DNA of 60,249 nt from NCBI RefSeq assembly GCF_937863485.1, contig NZ_CALMFY010000198.1, positions 1 through 60,249 on the forward strand, read 5' to 3'. Origin of the DNA: an uncultured Nostoc sp. Its GTDB lineage: Bacteria > Cyanobacteriota > Cyanobacteriia > Cyanobacteriales > Nostocaceae. The notes beneath the pieces were generated by a model. That model worked only from the letters and a program-made list of their open reading frames with translations. It was not told where the DNA came from and searched no databases. Positions 45,827 through 54,786 of this stretch are shown piece by piece (the first letter of the stretch is position 1; each line of letters opens with the position of its first letter). The position numbers and the translations under genes were made by a program.

Positions 45827-46138
45827 ATGCTGTTGACTTCAACGGATGCGGGACAGATAGCTTTAGAACTGCTCATGGCAGATTGGAACATTTCAGAAGA
45901 GAATAGGGAGTGGTTCACAATCTTTAACTCTCGTCTAATTGGCGAGAGTTGGTACACTGTGGAACTAGGTGTACAAGGATTTCCAGATAGATGGTTTCTT
46001 CAAGTATATGACAATGGAGTATGTGATCCAAACTATACATTTATATCACCTATCGGTGGTTCTGAAGGATTCACAGACGTCAAAAATGTGCCAGATATTA
46101 TAGCAGAGGTCTTAGTTTGTGAACGGAATACTCGATAA
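45827..46138 (+). CDS. Small soluble protein, unknown function
   Basis: 103 residues, mixed alpha/beta, with aromatic and acidic residues (SEENREWFTIFNSRL, YTVELGVQGFPDRWF). AAGGAG precedes the ATG, inside the end of the previous gene. Tight spacing (2 bases) suggests it is cotranscribed and acts with the previous protein. Function unknown. Confidence 0.6.
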   Translation: MLLTSTDAGQIALELLMADWNISEENREWFTIFNSRLIGESWYTVELGVQGFPDRWFLQVYDNGVCDPNYTFISPIGGSEGFTDVKNVPDIIAEVLVCERNTR

Positions 46139-46485
46139 GAAAACTTAATAATTTAATTTTCGGAATTCCAAATTTAAATGTGCTACTTCAATGCACTTTG
46201 TTTGAATTCATAATTTTCAATTGAATGTAATTTGTGTTTGGGAATTAGGTAATTTTAGGATACCTCTTTTCTGCCTTAACCCCAATACTTTTATATTTAA
46301 TTTCTAATAATAGTGCTTGATGCAAATATGAGGTGAAACCAAACAAGGTACACCTCTTTTTTTATGTAATGTAAAATTGAATATTTAATATTTTATTCCA
46401 AGCATATCAGCTATTTTGTCATATTTAACTGACAAATTATGTTATATTAAATAGCGTGATAGACGCTACATAAATATCATTTCAA
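46139..46485. other. Spacer without a supported gene
   Basis: About 350 AT-rich bases. It contains GAGGTGAAACCAAACAAGGTACACCTC, a dyad with arms GAGGTG/CACCTC (about 46330-46356) followed by T-rich sequence, a possible terminator for the upstream run. Confidence 0.4.
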
Positions 46486-46821
46486 ATGATTGCTGAAGAC
46501 ATCTTAGCCAAGGAATTTACAAAAGTCCTCAACCATTACTACCCGCAAGTTGGGGAATTACTAGATGGGTGTTATGTGAAAGTTATCACCTGTTTTTGGG
46601 GACTGCCTGCCAGACGCTTGCAATATATAGGAATTTATTGTTCTGACGAAATGATTTCCTATGTGCAAGCCCACAAAGAAATACTCAGAGAAGTAGCAGA
46701 CAACATGGGTCTAGTGCAAGTAGTCTGCATGAATGCCAAGCGATTGTTGCGCGATCCGATGTCGAAGCTCAAACAAAACAACCCACGCCTATGGTTGGAG
46801 TTGCAGTGGGTTGCCACCTAA
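46486..46821 (+). CDS. Small soluble hypothetical protein
   Basis: 111 residues with two cysteines (GCYVKVITCFWGLP, VVCMNAKR) and a basic C-terminus. The middle (YIGIYCSDEMISYVQAHKEILREVADNM) is helical. No family recognised. It ends 21 bases before the monooxygenase gene and is probably cotranscribed with it. Confidence 0.55.
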   Translation: MIAEDILAKEFTKVLNHYYPQVGELLDGCYVKVITCFWGLPARRLQYIGIYCSDEMISYVQAHKEILREVADNMGLVQVVCMNAKRLLRDPMSKLKQNNPRLWLELQWVAT

Positions 46822-46842
46822 AATAGCGATCACAAATAAGTA

Positions 46843-47850
46843 ATGAAAACTGGAATTTTCTGCAATTACGATAATCATCACCAAGATGCTCGTCGTGCCA
46901 TCTTTGAGCAAGTCGCGCTAGTAAAACAGGCAGAAAGCTTAGGTTTTGAGGAAGCCTGGGTGAGTGAGCACCATTTTAGTGAATCCAATCTCAGCCCGTC
47001 GATGTTGGTTTTAATGGCACACCTAGCAGGATTGACTTCAACCATCCAATTAGGCACTGCGGCGGTGTTACTGCCATTCCATAACCCGATTAGAGTCGCG
47101 GAAGATATCGCCACGCTGGATAACCTGTGCAATGGACGATTATTATTTGGAGTTGCCAAAGGCGGGCCCTTCCCCCAACAAAACAAGCATTTTGCGACAC
47201 TCCCAAGTGAATCCCGTCCCAAGATGCTAGAAGCGATCGCATTGATTCAGAAGCTGTTATATGAAACTGATGTATCATTTAATGGGCAACATTATCAATG
47301 CGATCGCCTGACAATTTATCCAAAACCATTGCAGAGTCAAATACCAGTGTATGTTGCCACTGGCGGTGATGATGGTATCGAGTTTGCCGCTAAACATTCC
47401 TTCAGCTTGATGGGTGGGCCGCCGTTTTCTCTGGAGAGATTGAAGGATACTCTTGCTAAATATCGAGCCTTAAATTCTGGTGGTGCAGAAAACTTCGTGC
47501 TGGCACGCTTTTTTTATGTTGGCAAAACATCTGATGAGGCAGTGAGTGAAGCGTTACCTTTCATCCGCCAATTTAGCCAGAAAATGAAAGCTAATTCGGC
47601 TCAATTATTGCAAAATAGTACCAATCCCAACCAAAAACCATTTGATCGCACAAACATTTGTTTCGACGAAGATTATTTGATTGAGAACTCAATTATTGGT
47701 GATGTGGAGACTTGTCGAGACAAAATCAAGAAATTTCAGGACGAATTAAATTTAGGTACGCTAGCACTCAAACCCTCGTCTTCAGATATGCAAAAAAACC
47801 TAGAGAGTTTGACGCGCTACAACCAAGAGGTGCGAAATTATGTCTTCTAA
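46843..47850 (+). CDS. Luciferase-like flavin-dependent monooxygenase (LLM class)
   Basis: 335 residues of a TIM-barrel LLM enzyme. Visible: ESLGFEEAWVSEHHF near the start, IQLGTAAVLLPFHNPIRVAEDIATLDNL, GRLLFGVAKGG and QIPVYVATGGDDGIEFAA. These enzymes use reduced flavin and oxygen to oxidise varied substrates; the substrate is not evident. The gene overlaps the next one by 11 bases, so they are translationally linked. Confidence 0.85.
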   Translation: MKTGIFCNYDNHHQDARRAIFEQVALVKQAESLGFEEAWVSEHHFSESNLSPSMLVLMAHLAGLTSTIQLGTAAVLLPFHNPIRVAEDIATLDNLCNGRLLFGVAKGGPFPQQNKHFATLPSESRPKMLEAIALIQKLLYETDVSFNGQHYQCDRLTIYPKPLQSQIPVYVATGGDDGIEFAAKHSFSLMGGPPFSLERLKDTLAKYRALNSGGAENFVLARFFYVGKTSDEAVSEALPFIRQFSQKMKANSAQLLQNSTNPNQKPFDRTNICFDEDYLIENSIIGDVETCRDKIKKFQDELNLGTLALKPSSSDMQKNLESLTRYNQEVRNYVF

Positions 47851-48214
47851 ACTATACCTGCTTCCTCCCGATGATTTACCTCCCGCTGAGGTAACAAAAC
47901 AGGATGGAATGTTGCAGATGGAACTAGAACAGTCTACTGGCAGATGCTTTTTTCAAGCTTGCGATCGCATTACACGAGTACTGTTATCTAATTGTCAGTG
48001 GTATCTGACAACAAATGCTAGCATCCTCACACTAATAATTGACTGCCCTGACATCTTATCTTACTGGCATATAGTCAGCAATATTCCCCAGTTAGGTAAT
48101 AGGTTAGAGCGGTTTGCTACAAATGGCAAAATCCGCGTTTATCCCCCATTTGGCAAAGGGATGCCGTTTGAAATCAGCATAAATGAAATATCAGCTTATC
48201 GAGATTGGCTTTGA
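47840..48214 (+). CDS. Hypothetical protein coupled to the monooxygenase
   Basis: 124 residues. Soluble, mixed alpha/beta, with four cysteines (GRCFFQACDR, SNCQW, LIIDCPD). It starts inside the end of the monooxygenase gene. No family recognised; a partner of the monooxygenase is likely from the overlap. Confidence 0.6.
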   Translation: MSSKLYLLPPDDLPPAEVTKQDGMLQMELEQSTGRCFFQACDRITRVLLSNCQWYLTTNASILTLIIDCPDILSYWHIVSNIPQLGNRLERFATNGKIRVYPPFGKGMPFEISINEISAYRDWL

Positions 48215-48277
48215 GGTAAATAAGTACGAACTGGGAATCACACAAAATATAGCTTATTCATCCTTATCGCTGTCTTC

Positions 48278-48304
48278 CACCCTGTACTCCTAAAGTGCAG
48301 GGTG
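48278..48304. terminator. Bidirectional hairpin between two convergent genes
   Basis: CACCCTG (48278-48284) pairs with CAGGGTG (48298-48304) across a 13-nt loop. It lies between the plus-strand gene ending at 48214 and hypB ending at 48350 on the minus strand, so it can serve both. Confidence 0.5.
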
Positions 48305-48349
48305 TTGCAATTTTATAACAGTTACAATATTGTCTATGTTCAAAAAAAT

Positions 48350-49216
48350 TTAGCTATTCGTCAACTGGGAAGAGATTAGTGTTGACAAGCTTGTTACCTT
48401 TTCAGTTAGCCACGCATACCAATTCTCTAAGCCAGCACCAGTAGTTGCAGAAACTTGAAAAATCTGAATTTTAGGATTTACTTCTTTAGCATATTCTATG
48501 CATTTTTTAACATCAAAATCTACATAAGGTAGCAAATCAATTTTAGTGAGAATCATGATATCACTAGCACGGAACATATGCGGGTATTTTATCGGCTTAT
48601 CTTCTCCTTCCGTGACAGAGAGAATCACGACTTTTGCATTTTCTCCTAAATCAAATAAAGCTGGACAAACCAAATTTCCCACATTTTCAATCATCACAAC
48701 TGAATTCAGCTGCGGATTCAGTTGTTGTAAACCCCTGTCTATCATTGATGCATCTAAATGACAGCCTGTTCCGGTATTGATTTGGATGACTTTAGAACCT
48801 GTTTCTTTAATTTTTTTGGCATCGTTAGCAGTTTCTTGGTCACCTTCAATAACACTGATAGATAATTGATACTTTAAATCATTAATGGTTCGCGTTAAAA
48901 GAGTTGTTTTCCCTGCACCGGGAGAACTCATTAAATTTAAGGCGAGAATATTTCGACCTTTGAACCATCCTCGATTTTGGGCAGCTAACAAGTTATTTTT
49001 TGCTAATATATCTTGTTCTAAGGATATTGTTGTGTTGTGTATTTTAGCATGAATTTGAGGTGCTTCTATATGAGGATCATGACTGTGGGAATGAGTGATT
49101 ACAGTCCCATTTAGTAAAGTGTGAGTATGATGATGGTGATTATCTTCAGCTTTACCTGTTTCCAGATTGGTAATTTTAGTTTCGCCATCATCAGAACAAC
49201 CGCAAGTTACACACAT
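48350..49216 (-). CDS. hypB: Hydrogenase maturation GTPase HypB
   Basis: 288 residues. It delivers nickel to the large subunit of [NiFe]-hydrogenase together with HypA. The N-terminus has CVTCGCSDD and a histidine-rich stretch (HHHHTHTL, HSHSHDPH) for nickel storage. The GTPase core shows the P-loop SSPGAGKTTLL, VIEGDQETANDAKKI, and ILTKIDLLPYVDFDV. The start overlaps the end of hypA by 10 bases. It is the last gene of the long minus-strand hyp operon. Confidence 0.97.
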   Translation of the reverse strand: MCVTCGCSDDGETKITNLETGKAEDNHHHHTHTLLNGTVITHSHSHDPHIEAPQIHAKIHNTTISLEQDILAKNNLLAAQNRGWFKGRNILALNLMSSPGAGKTTLLTRTINDLKYQLSISVIEGDQETANDAKKIKETGSKVIQINTGTGCHLDASMIDRGLQQLNPQLNSVVMIENVGNLVCPALFDLGENAKVVILSVTEGEDKPIKYPHMFRASDIMILTKIDLLPYVDFDVKKCIEYAKEVNPKIQIFQVSATTGAGLENWYAWLTEKVTSLSTLISSQLTNS

Positions 49217-49548
49217 AATTCCTCTATTTCTATTTCTTTAATTTTCAGTTCTTCACCAGTAATTAAATCTAATTGCCCGCTACCGCAGTTACAAATACCA
49301 AATGGTTTATCTAAATAAATTTCTGCACTGCATTGGCGACATCGCCCTAAGCCAGGAATTTCCAAAATTTCTAATGTCGCCCCTTCTAAAACTGTACCTT
49401 GAGTGCAAATATCAAAACAAAATCGGATAGCGTCGGGCATAATAGCTGAAAGTTTGCCGATTTCTAATAAAACTCGTTGCACTTTTGCACCTTTGGCGTG
49501 TTCAGCTACAATTGCTACAATATTTTGGGTAATTCCAAGTTCGTGCAT
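49207..49548 (-). CDS. hypA: Hydrogenase nickel-insertion protein HypA
   Basis: 113 residues. The N-terminal MHELGI provides the nickel-binding His2. The zinc ribbon reads CRQC (about 74-77) and then CNC (about 91-93), with one residue between the last two cysteines rather than two as in E. coli HypA. It partners HypB for nickel transfer. It overlaps hypB and starts 12 bases after hypE. Confidence 0.95.
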   Translation of the reverse strand: MHELGITQNIVAIVAEHAKGAKVQRVLLEIGKLSAIMPDAIRFCFDICTQGTVLEGATLEILEIPGLGRCRQCSAEIYLDKPFGICNCGSGQLDLITGEELKIKEIEIEELCV

Positions 49549-49560
49549 ACTATTAAAAGA

Positions 49561-50664
49561 TTAACAAATTCGTGGCAATTGGTCGCCTACCAACATATCA
49601 ACAATCCTTTCCGCACCAAAAACTGTTTGTAACAATACGATACCTGGAGGTGAGGTAATAACTTCGCCAATAATACAAGCATCTTTGCCTGCTGGATGGG
49701 ATTTCATAGCTGATAAAATTTTGTTAGCATTCTCTTTTGAAACCACCACAACTAACTTACCTTCATTAGCTAAATACAATGGGTCTAAACCGAGAATTTC
49801 ACAAACTCCGTTAACTTCTTCACGTACTGGGATAGATTCTTCGTAGAGACGAATTCCTACATCGGAACTGAGAGCAAATTCATTTAAGACTGTAGCTAAA
49901 CCACCGCGTGTAGCATCTCGCATAGCATGAACTTGGGGACATGCATGGAGAATAGTTTCCACTAAACTATGCAACGACTGACAGTCACTTTCAATATTAG
50001 TTTCTAAGGCTAATTCCCCACGAGCAATTAAAATTGCTGCCCCATGATTACCTAATTCACCATTAACAATTACGGCATCTCCAGGTTGAATATTGTGGGC
50101 GGAAATATTAACACCTCGCGGGATAATACCAATACCAGCAGTATTAATAAACAGTTTATCGGCAGCACCTCGATGTACAACTTTTGTGTCACCAGTGACA
50201 ATTTGAATACCAGCTTTTTTCGCGGCTGCTTTCATACTGGCTGCTACACGTCGTAAGGTTTCTACGGGTAATCCTTCTTCTAAAATGACGCTACAAGTTA
50301 AATATAAAGGTTTAGCACCGCTGACAGCTAAATCATTAACTGTGCCGTTGATAGCTAATTCTCCTATATCACTACCGGGAAAAAATAAGGGGTCTACGAC
50401 ATAGGAATCTGTAGTAAATGCAAGTCTGTCTCCTTGTTGCAAGAGAGGGGCTAAGTTGAAGCTGGCTTGGTCTTCTAATTGTGAGAGAATTAGGTTATCA
50501 AAATTACTGACAAAGATATCATCTATTAAATCACGCATGGCTTTACCACCGCTACCATGTGCAAGAGTTATATGAGTATCTCGCACTTTTCCTTGGCGAC
50601 GGCGGACTTGTTCCATTTTCTGGAATAGAGGATTTTGTACTTGATTCTTGGAGGATAAATCCAT
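49561..50664 (-). CDS. hypE: Hydrogenase maturation protein HypE
   Basis: 367 residues. It dehydrates the carbamoyl group on its C-terminal cysteine to a thiocyanate that becomes the cyanide ligand of the [NiFe] centre. The AIRS-like fold shows LAHGSGGKAMRDLI, FTTDSYVVDPLFFPGSDIG and IVTGDTKVVHRG; the end LPRIC carries the catalytic cysteine. Gap to hypA is 12 bases. Confidence 0.97.
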   Translation of the reverse strand: MDLSSKNQVQNPLFQKMEQVRRRQGKVRDTHITLAHGSGGKAMRDLIDDIFVSNFDNLILSQLEDQASFNLAPLLQQGDRLAFTTDSYVVDPLFFPGSDIGELAINGTVNDLAVSGAKPLYLTCSVILEEGLPVETLRRVAASMKAAAKKAGIQIVTGDTKVVHRGAADKLFINTAGIGIIPRGVNISAHNIQPGDAVIVNGELGNHGAAILIARGELALETNIESDCQSLHSLVETILHACPQVHAMRDATRGGLATVLNEFALSSDVGIRLYEESIPVREEVNGVCEILGLDPLYLANEGKLVVVVSKENANKILSAMKSHPAGKDACIIGEVITSPPGIVLLQTVFGAERIVDMLVGDQLPRIC

Positions 50665-50740
50665 ATTAAAATTGACTTTTTTTTAACGCAAAGGTACGCA
50701 GAGGGAAGCGCAAAGGTACGCAGAGTATTTGTGAGATGTA

Positions 50741-51925
50741 TTAGTCGGAAGAGAAGCCGCAGGCGGGGAGAGGTTCTTGAGTTATAGCTACTTTTGGTTT
50801 TTGGGCGATTGTTCTTTTGGCAATAGTGGAGAGTCGCCCATATTTGTAATAGGCTGCACAAGCACCTTCAGAAGATACCATGCAAGTACCAATGGGTGTT
50901 TCTGGTGTGCAAGCTGTACCGAATACTTGGCACTCCCAAGGCTTTAAGACTCCTTTGAGGATTTCTCCACATTTACAAGCTTTATGGTCAGCTACTTTGA
51001 GATTAGGAATGGTAAATTTAAGTTCGGCATCAAATTGGGCATATTCAGGTTGAATTTGTAATCCTGAATAGGGAATATCACCCAAGCCACGCCAATCAAA
51101 ACTATCTCGCATGGCGAAAACTTTGTTTATTGCTTGTAGCGCTACTGTGTTCCCGCTTTTTTGGACAATTCGGTTATATTGGTTTTCGACTTCACAACGA
51201 TTTTCTACTAGCTGTTGCAATAGCATCCAAATGGATTGAAGAATATCTAAGGGTTCAAATCCTGAGACGACTATTGGCTTATTATATTGTTCGGAAATAA
51301 ATTCATAAGGGTCAGTGCCAATTACCATGCTGACATGGCCAGGGCCAACAAATCCATCCAGTTGCAAGTCGGGATTATCTAATAGTGCTTTGAGGGCGGG
51401 AACCACGAGGACGTGGTTGCAAAACATACTAAAGTTATGAATTCCTTCGGCTGCGGCTTGCAGGATGGTGAAGGCGGTGCTGGGGGCTGTGGTTTCAAAG
51501 CCTAAGGCGAAGAAGACTACTTCTTTATCGGGGTTATCTCTAGCAATTTGCAGACTGTCTAGGGGAGAGTACACCATACGGATGTCTGCACCTTGTGCCC
51601 TAGCTTGCAGTAAAGTGGTATTGGAACCAGGAACTCGCATTGCGTCGCCAAAGGTAGCAAAGATGACGTTATGATTTTGGGAGATTGCGATCGCATCATC
51701 TAATCTCCCTTTTGGCATAACGCATACTGGACAACCAGGCCCATGAATTAGTTCAATGGCTTCGGGTAATATTTCTTCAATACCATATTTAAATATGGAG
51801 TGGGTATGTCCGCCGCATACTTCCATGATTTTGATGGGTTTTTCTAGCTGGTTGCATAATTTGGCGATTTCGCGGCGGATGGCTTCAGCTTTTTCAGGTT
51901 CGCGGAATTCGTCAACATATTTCAT
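50741..51925 (-). CDS. hypD: Hydrogenase maturation protein HypD
   Basis: 394 residues, a [4Fe-4S] scaffold on which the Fe(CN)2CO unit is built with HypC. Signature motifs: EVCGGHTHSIFKYG, HGPGCPVCVMP, GFVGPGHVSMVIGT, and the cluster cysteines in CKCGEILKGV, ECQVFGTACTPE and SSEGACAAYYKYG. The gap of 76 bases to hypE contains a doubled AAAGGTACGCAGAG spacer repeat. Confidence 0.97.
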   Translation of the reverse strand: MKYVDEFREPEKAEAIRREIAKLCNQLEKPIKIMEVCGGHTHSIFKYGIEEILPEAIELIHGPGCPVCVMPKGRLDDAIAISQNHNVIFATFGDAMRVPGSNTTLLQARAQGADIRMVYSPLDSLQIARDNPDKEVVFFALGFETTAPSTAFTILQAAAEGIHNFSMFCNHVLVVPALKALLDNPDLQLDGFVGPGHVSMVIGTDPYEFISEQYNKPIVVSGFEPLDILQSIWMLLQQLVENRCEVENQYNRIVQKSGNTVALQAINKVFAMRDSFDWRGLGDIPYSGLQIQPEYAQFDAELKFTIPNLKVADHKACKCGEILKGVLKPWECQVFGTACTPETPIGTCMVSSEGACAAYYKYGRLSTIAKRTIAQKPKVAITQEPLPACGFSSD

Positions 51926-52093
51926 AAGGATTGGCGAATAGTTAATTTCGCTTTTGTGGTATAAAGTTTTTTTTAACGTAGACGCAAAGCGGCTTCCCGC
52001 AGGGTAGGGCGCGAAGGAAGAAAGAAAGGCATGAGTTTTTGACTCTTTCTCTACACCTCTACGCTTCTGTGTGAAACAAAAAAGCTCTATTAT
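51926..52093. repeat. Spacer repeat between hypC and hypD
   Basis: Contains AACGTAGACGCAAAGCGG and CTTCCCGCAGGGTAGGGC, then CACCTCTACGCTTCTGTGTG, words shared with scattered Nostoc spacer repeats. No gene. Confidence 0.45.
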
Positions 52094-52354
52094 TTAAGTA
52101 CTAATCCCTGTTTGTGCTGCTGCTAATTCTTGCAATAGTTCTAATGTTTCTGCGGCTTCTTGTTCGTTAATTCGATTCATGGCAAAGCCAACATGTACTA
52201 ATACCCAATCCCCAATACAAGCTTCGGGGGGATGTTGTTCATCTACGATACAAGCAATATTTACTTCGCGCTTAACACCACCAATGTTAACTATGGCTAA
52301 TTTATGGTTAACATTGGTAATTTCTATAATTTGTCCGGGGATTCCTAAGCACAT
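52094..52354 (-). CDS. hypC: Hydrogenase assembly chaperone HypC
   Basis: 86 residues. Starts with MCLGIPGQI, in which Cys2 binds the iron unit and the hydrogenase large subunit. It works with HypD. 83 bases lie between hypF and hypC. Confidence 0.97.
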   Translation of the reverse strand: MCLGIPGQIIEITNVNHKLAIVNIGGVKREVNIACIVDEQHPPEACIGDWVLVHVGFAMNRINEQEAAETLELLQELAAAQTGIST

Positions 52355-52437
52355 TTTTATTTTTTAAGATAAAGGAACCACACGAGGTAAGAGAGAATGC
52401 AGAGAGAATTATTTCTGAGGAAACAGTTTGCCAAATA

Positions 52438-54786
52438 TTAACACTCATGTATTAATTGTGCGGCTGCAATAACTGCTTGTCCTAAAGATAACCCGCCGTC
52501 ATTAGCTGGAACTAAGCTGTGAGTAAGTACTTTTATTCCCAAGGTTTGTAATCGTTTGGTAACTTGCTCTAACAATATACAATTTTGAAATACTCCTCCT
52601 GTTAGGACAACCTGATTAATCAGATTTTCTTGACAAAGATGCTTAACCATTTCCACAATCGCATTAGCTAAACCTTTGTGAAATTTTGCAGCCATAACTG
52701 GTTCTGGAATTTGCTGCTGTAAGTCATTGAGCAAGGCTTGCCACATTGGGCGCGGGTCTATACAATAAATCCTATCTGAAAATATAAAGTTAAAAGGATA
52801 TTTTGGCGTTTCTTTATAATTATTTAAGCTGCTAACATCTACTATAGCTTCCATTGCGATCGCAGCTTGCCCTTCATAGTTACATTCTTCTCTATAAATA
52901 CCGATAGCCGCTGCCATTGCATCGAACAACCGCCCCACTGAGGAAGCTGGAGGAGAGTTAATCCCTTTATCCATAAGTTGATTGAGTAGCTTTAGTGGTT
53001 TTTTATTCAGAAATTTTACGATTTCTAAATCACTATATTGTTGTTGGCAATCATTCCAAAGGTTAGCAGATATTAATTGAGCATAGGTATTACGCCAAGG
53101 CTGATAAATTGCTTGTTCCCCACCTACCATTACTACTGGTTTAAATGTTGCTAGTCGCTGAAATTTTCGGTAATTAGCTAAAATAAATTCTCCGCCCCAG
53201 AGTGTACCATCATCACCGTAACCTAAACCATCTAAAGCGATGCCTAATACCGGAGGTGAATCTATAGGAATACCATTTTCTGCCATGCAAGCAGCGATAT
53301 GCGCGTGATGATGTTGGATTTGATAAATTTTGATTTGATTTGTATCTGCAAGTTCTTTCCCAAGTTTGCTAGAGAGGTATTCCGGGTGTTTATCGATAGC
53401 AATTACTTCTGGTTGATGTTCAAATAAATTTAAGTATAAATTCAAAGTATCTTGGTAAGCATTGAAAGTCGCACCATTTTCTAAATCTCCCAAATGTTGA
53501 GAAAGAATTGCTTCTCCTTCACGCAATAGGCAAAAGGTATTTTTTAACTCACTACCCATTGCTAAAATTTGCGGCACATTCTGAAATCCTAATGGTAAAC
53601 TAATCGGTGCTGGTGCATATCCTCTGGCACGGCGAATTGTTTGGATTTTATCACCGATAACCCGCACAACTGAATCATCTACCCGATTAATAATCTCTCG
53701 ATTGTGAAAGAGAAAATAATCAGCAATTTTCCCTAATTTTTCTCTTGCTTCGTCATTATCAATACATTGTGGTTCATCAGCAAGATTGCCACTTGTTAAA
53801 ACAATTGGGCGATTCATCCGCCGCAGAATTAAATGATGTAAAGGCGTATAAGGTAGCATGAAACCGAGGGTATTCTGCCCCGATGCTATTGATGGTGCTA
53901 CTACTTTTTTACCTGTCGCTTGTAGTAAAACAATTGGTGCAGCAGGACTTGTCAATAATTCTTTTTCTTTGGCATTGACAGTGCAGTATTCTGCAATTAT
54001 CTCAATATCTCGCGCCATTAAAGCAAAGGGTTTGTGATAGCGCCTTTTGCGCTGACGCAGTTTTTGTACAGCAGTTTCCTGAGTTGCATCGCAAGCCAGA
54101 TGAATACCACCTAACCCTTTAATTCCCACAATCTCACCTTTTTGCAACAAGGTACAAACGGCATCGACATCATCCATCATGGAGAACATGGAAGCAGTAA
54201 CCGATTTACCATCAGCGCGTTCTAACCAAGCTGTGGGGCCGCAAGCATGACAAGCGACGGGTTGGGCGTGAAAACGGCGGTTTTCGACATCGTGGTATTC
54301 CTTTGCACATTCTGAACACATGGCAAACGCAGACATACTGGTATTGCATCTGTCGTAAGGAATGGCACGAATAATACTCAGGCGGGGGCCGCAATGAGTG
54401 CAGTTAGTAAAGGGGTAGCGATAAAAGCGGCTAAAGGGGTCGAATATTTCTTGTTGACATTGCGGACAAGTGGCTGCATCAGGGGTAATTTCTGTTTTCA
54501 TGGCATTACTGACACTAGTAGAAATCACAAAATTATCAAATTTCAATTCACCTTCATAAATAATTCTTGTTAGTTGATTAATTCTTGCCAACGGTGGACA
54601 TTCTGTTTGCAATCTGGCAACAAATTCTGTTAATGCTTCCTCGCTACCAGATACCCTAATTAAAACACCTTGACCATCATTACAAACATCTCCCTGCAAA
54701 CCACAGGCTTTAGCAAGACGATATACAGTAGGGCGAAATCCTACTCCTTGAACAGTACCACAAACTCTAATTTCTTCAGTTGGCAT
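52438..54786 (-). CDS. hypF: Carbamoyltransferase HypF
   Basis: 782 residues. Makes the carbamoyl group that becomes the cyanide ligands of [NiFe]-hydrogenase. Domains in order: acylphosphatase (about 1-90) with GTVQGVGFRPTVYR; two zinc fingers with CPQC, CTHCGPR, CSEC and CHACGP (about 108-185); a YrdC-like domain (about 205-390); and a Kae1-like domain (about 400-782) with HHHAHIAACMAENG and ALDGLGYGDDGTLWGGEF. The start overlaps the end of the NHL gene by 11 bases. Confidence 0.97.
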   Translation of the reverse strand: MPTEEIRVCGTVQGVGFRPTVYRLAKACGLQGDVCNDGQGVLIRVSGSEEALTEFVARLQTECPPLARINQLTRIIYEGELKFDNFVISTSVSNAMKTEITPDAATCPQCQQEIFDPFSRFYRYPFTNCTHCGPRLSIIRAIPYDRCNTSMSAFAMCSECAKEYHDVENRRFHAQPVACHACGPTAWLERADGKSVTASMFSMMDDVDAVCTLLQKGEIVGIKGLGGIHLACDATQETAVQKLRQRKRRYHKPFALMARDIEIIAEYCTVNAKEKELLTSPAAPIVLLQATGKKVVAPSIASGQNTLGFMLPYTPLHHLILRRMNRPIVLTSGNLADEPQCIDNDEAREKLGKIADYFLFHNREIINRVDDSVVRVIGDKIQTIRRARGYAPAPISLPLGFQNVPQILAMGSELKNTFCLLREGEAILSQHLGDLENGATFNAYQDTLNLYLNLFEHQPEVIAIDKHPEYLSSKLGKELADTNQIKIYQIQHHHAHIAACMAENGIPIDSPPVLGIALDGLGYGDDGTLWGGEFILANYRKFQRLATFKPVVMVGGEQAIYQPWRNTYAQLISANLWNDCQQQYSDLEIVKFLNKKPLKLLNQLMDKGINSPPASSVGRLFDAMAAAIGIYREECNYEGQAAIAMEAIVDVSSLNNYKETPKYPFNFIFSDRIYCIDPRPMWQALLNDLQQQIPEPVMAAKFHKGLANAIVEMVKHLCQENLINQVVLTGGVFQNCILLEQVTKRLQTLGIKVLTHSLVPANDGGLSLGQAVIAAAQLIHEC

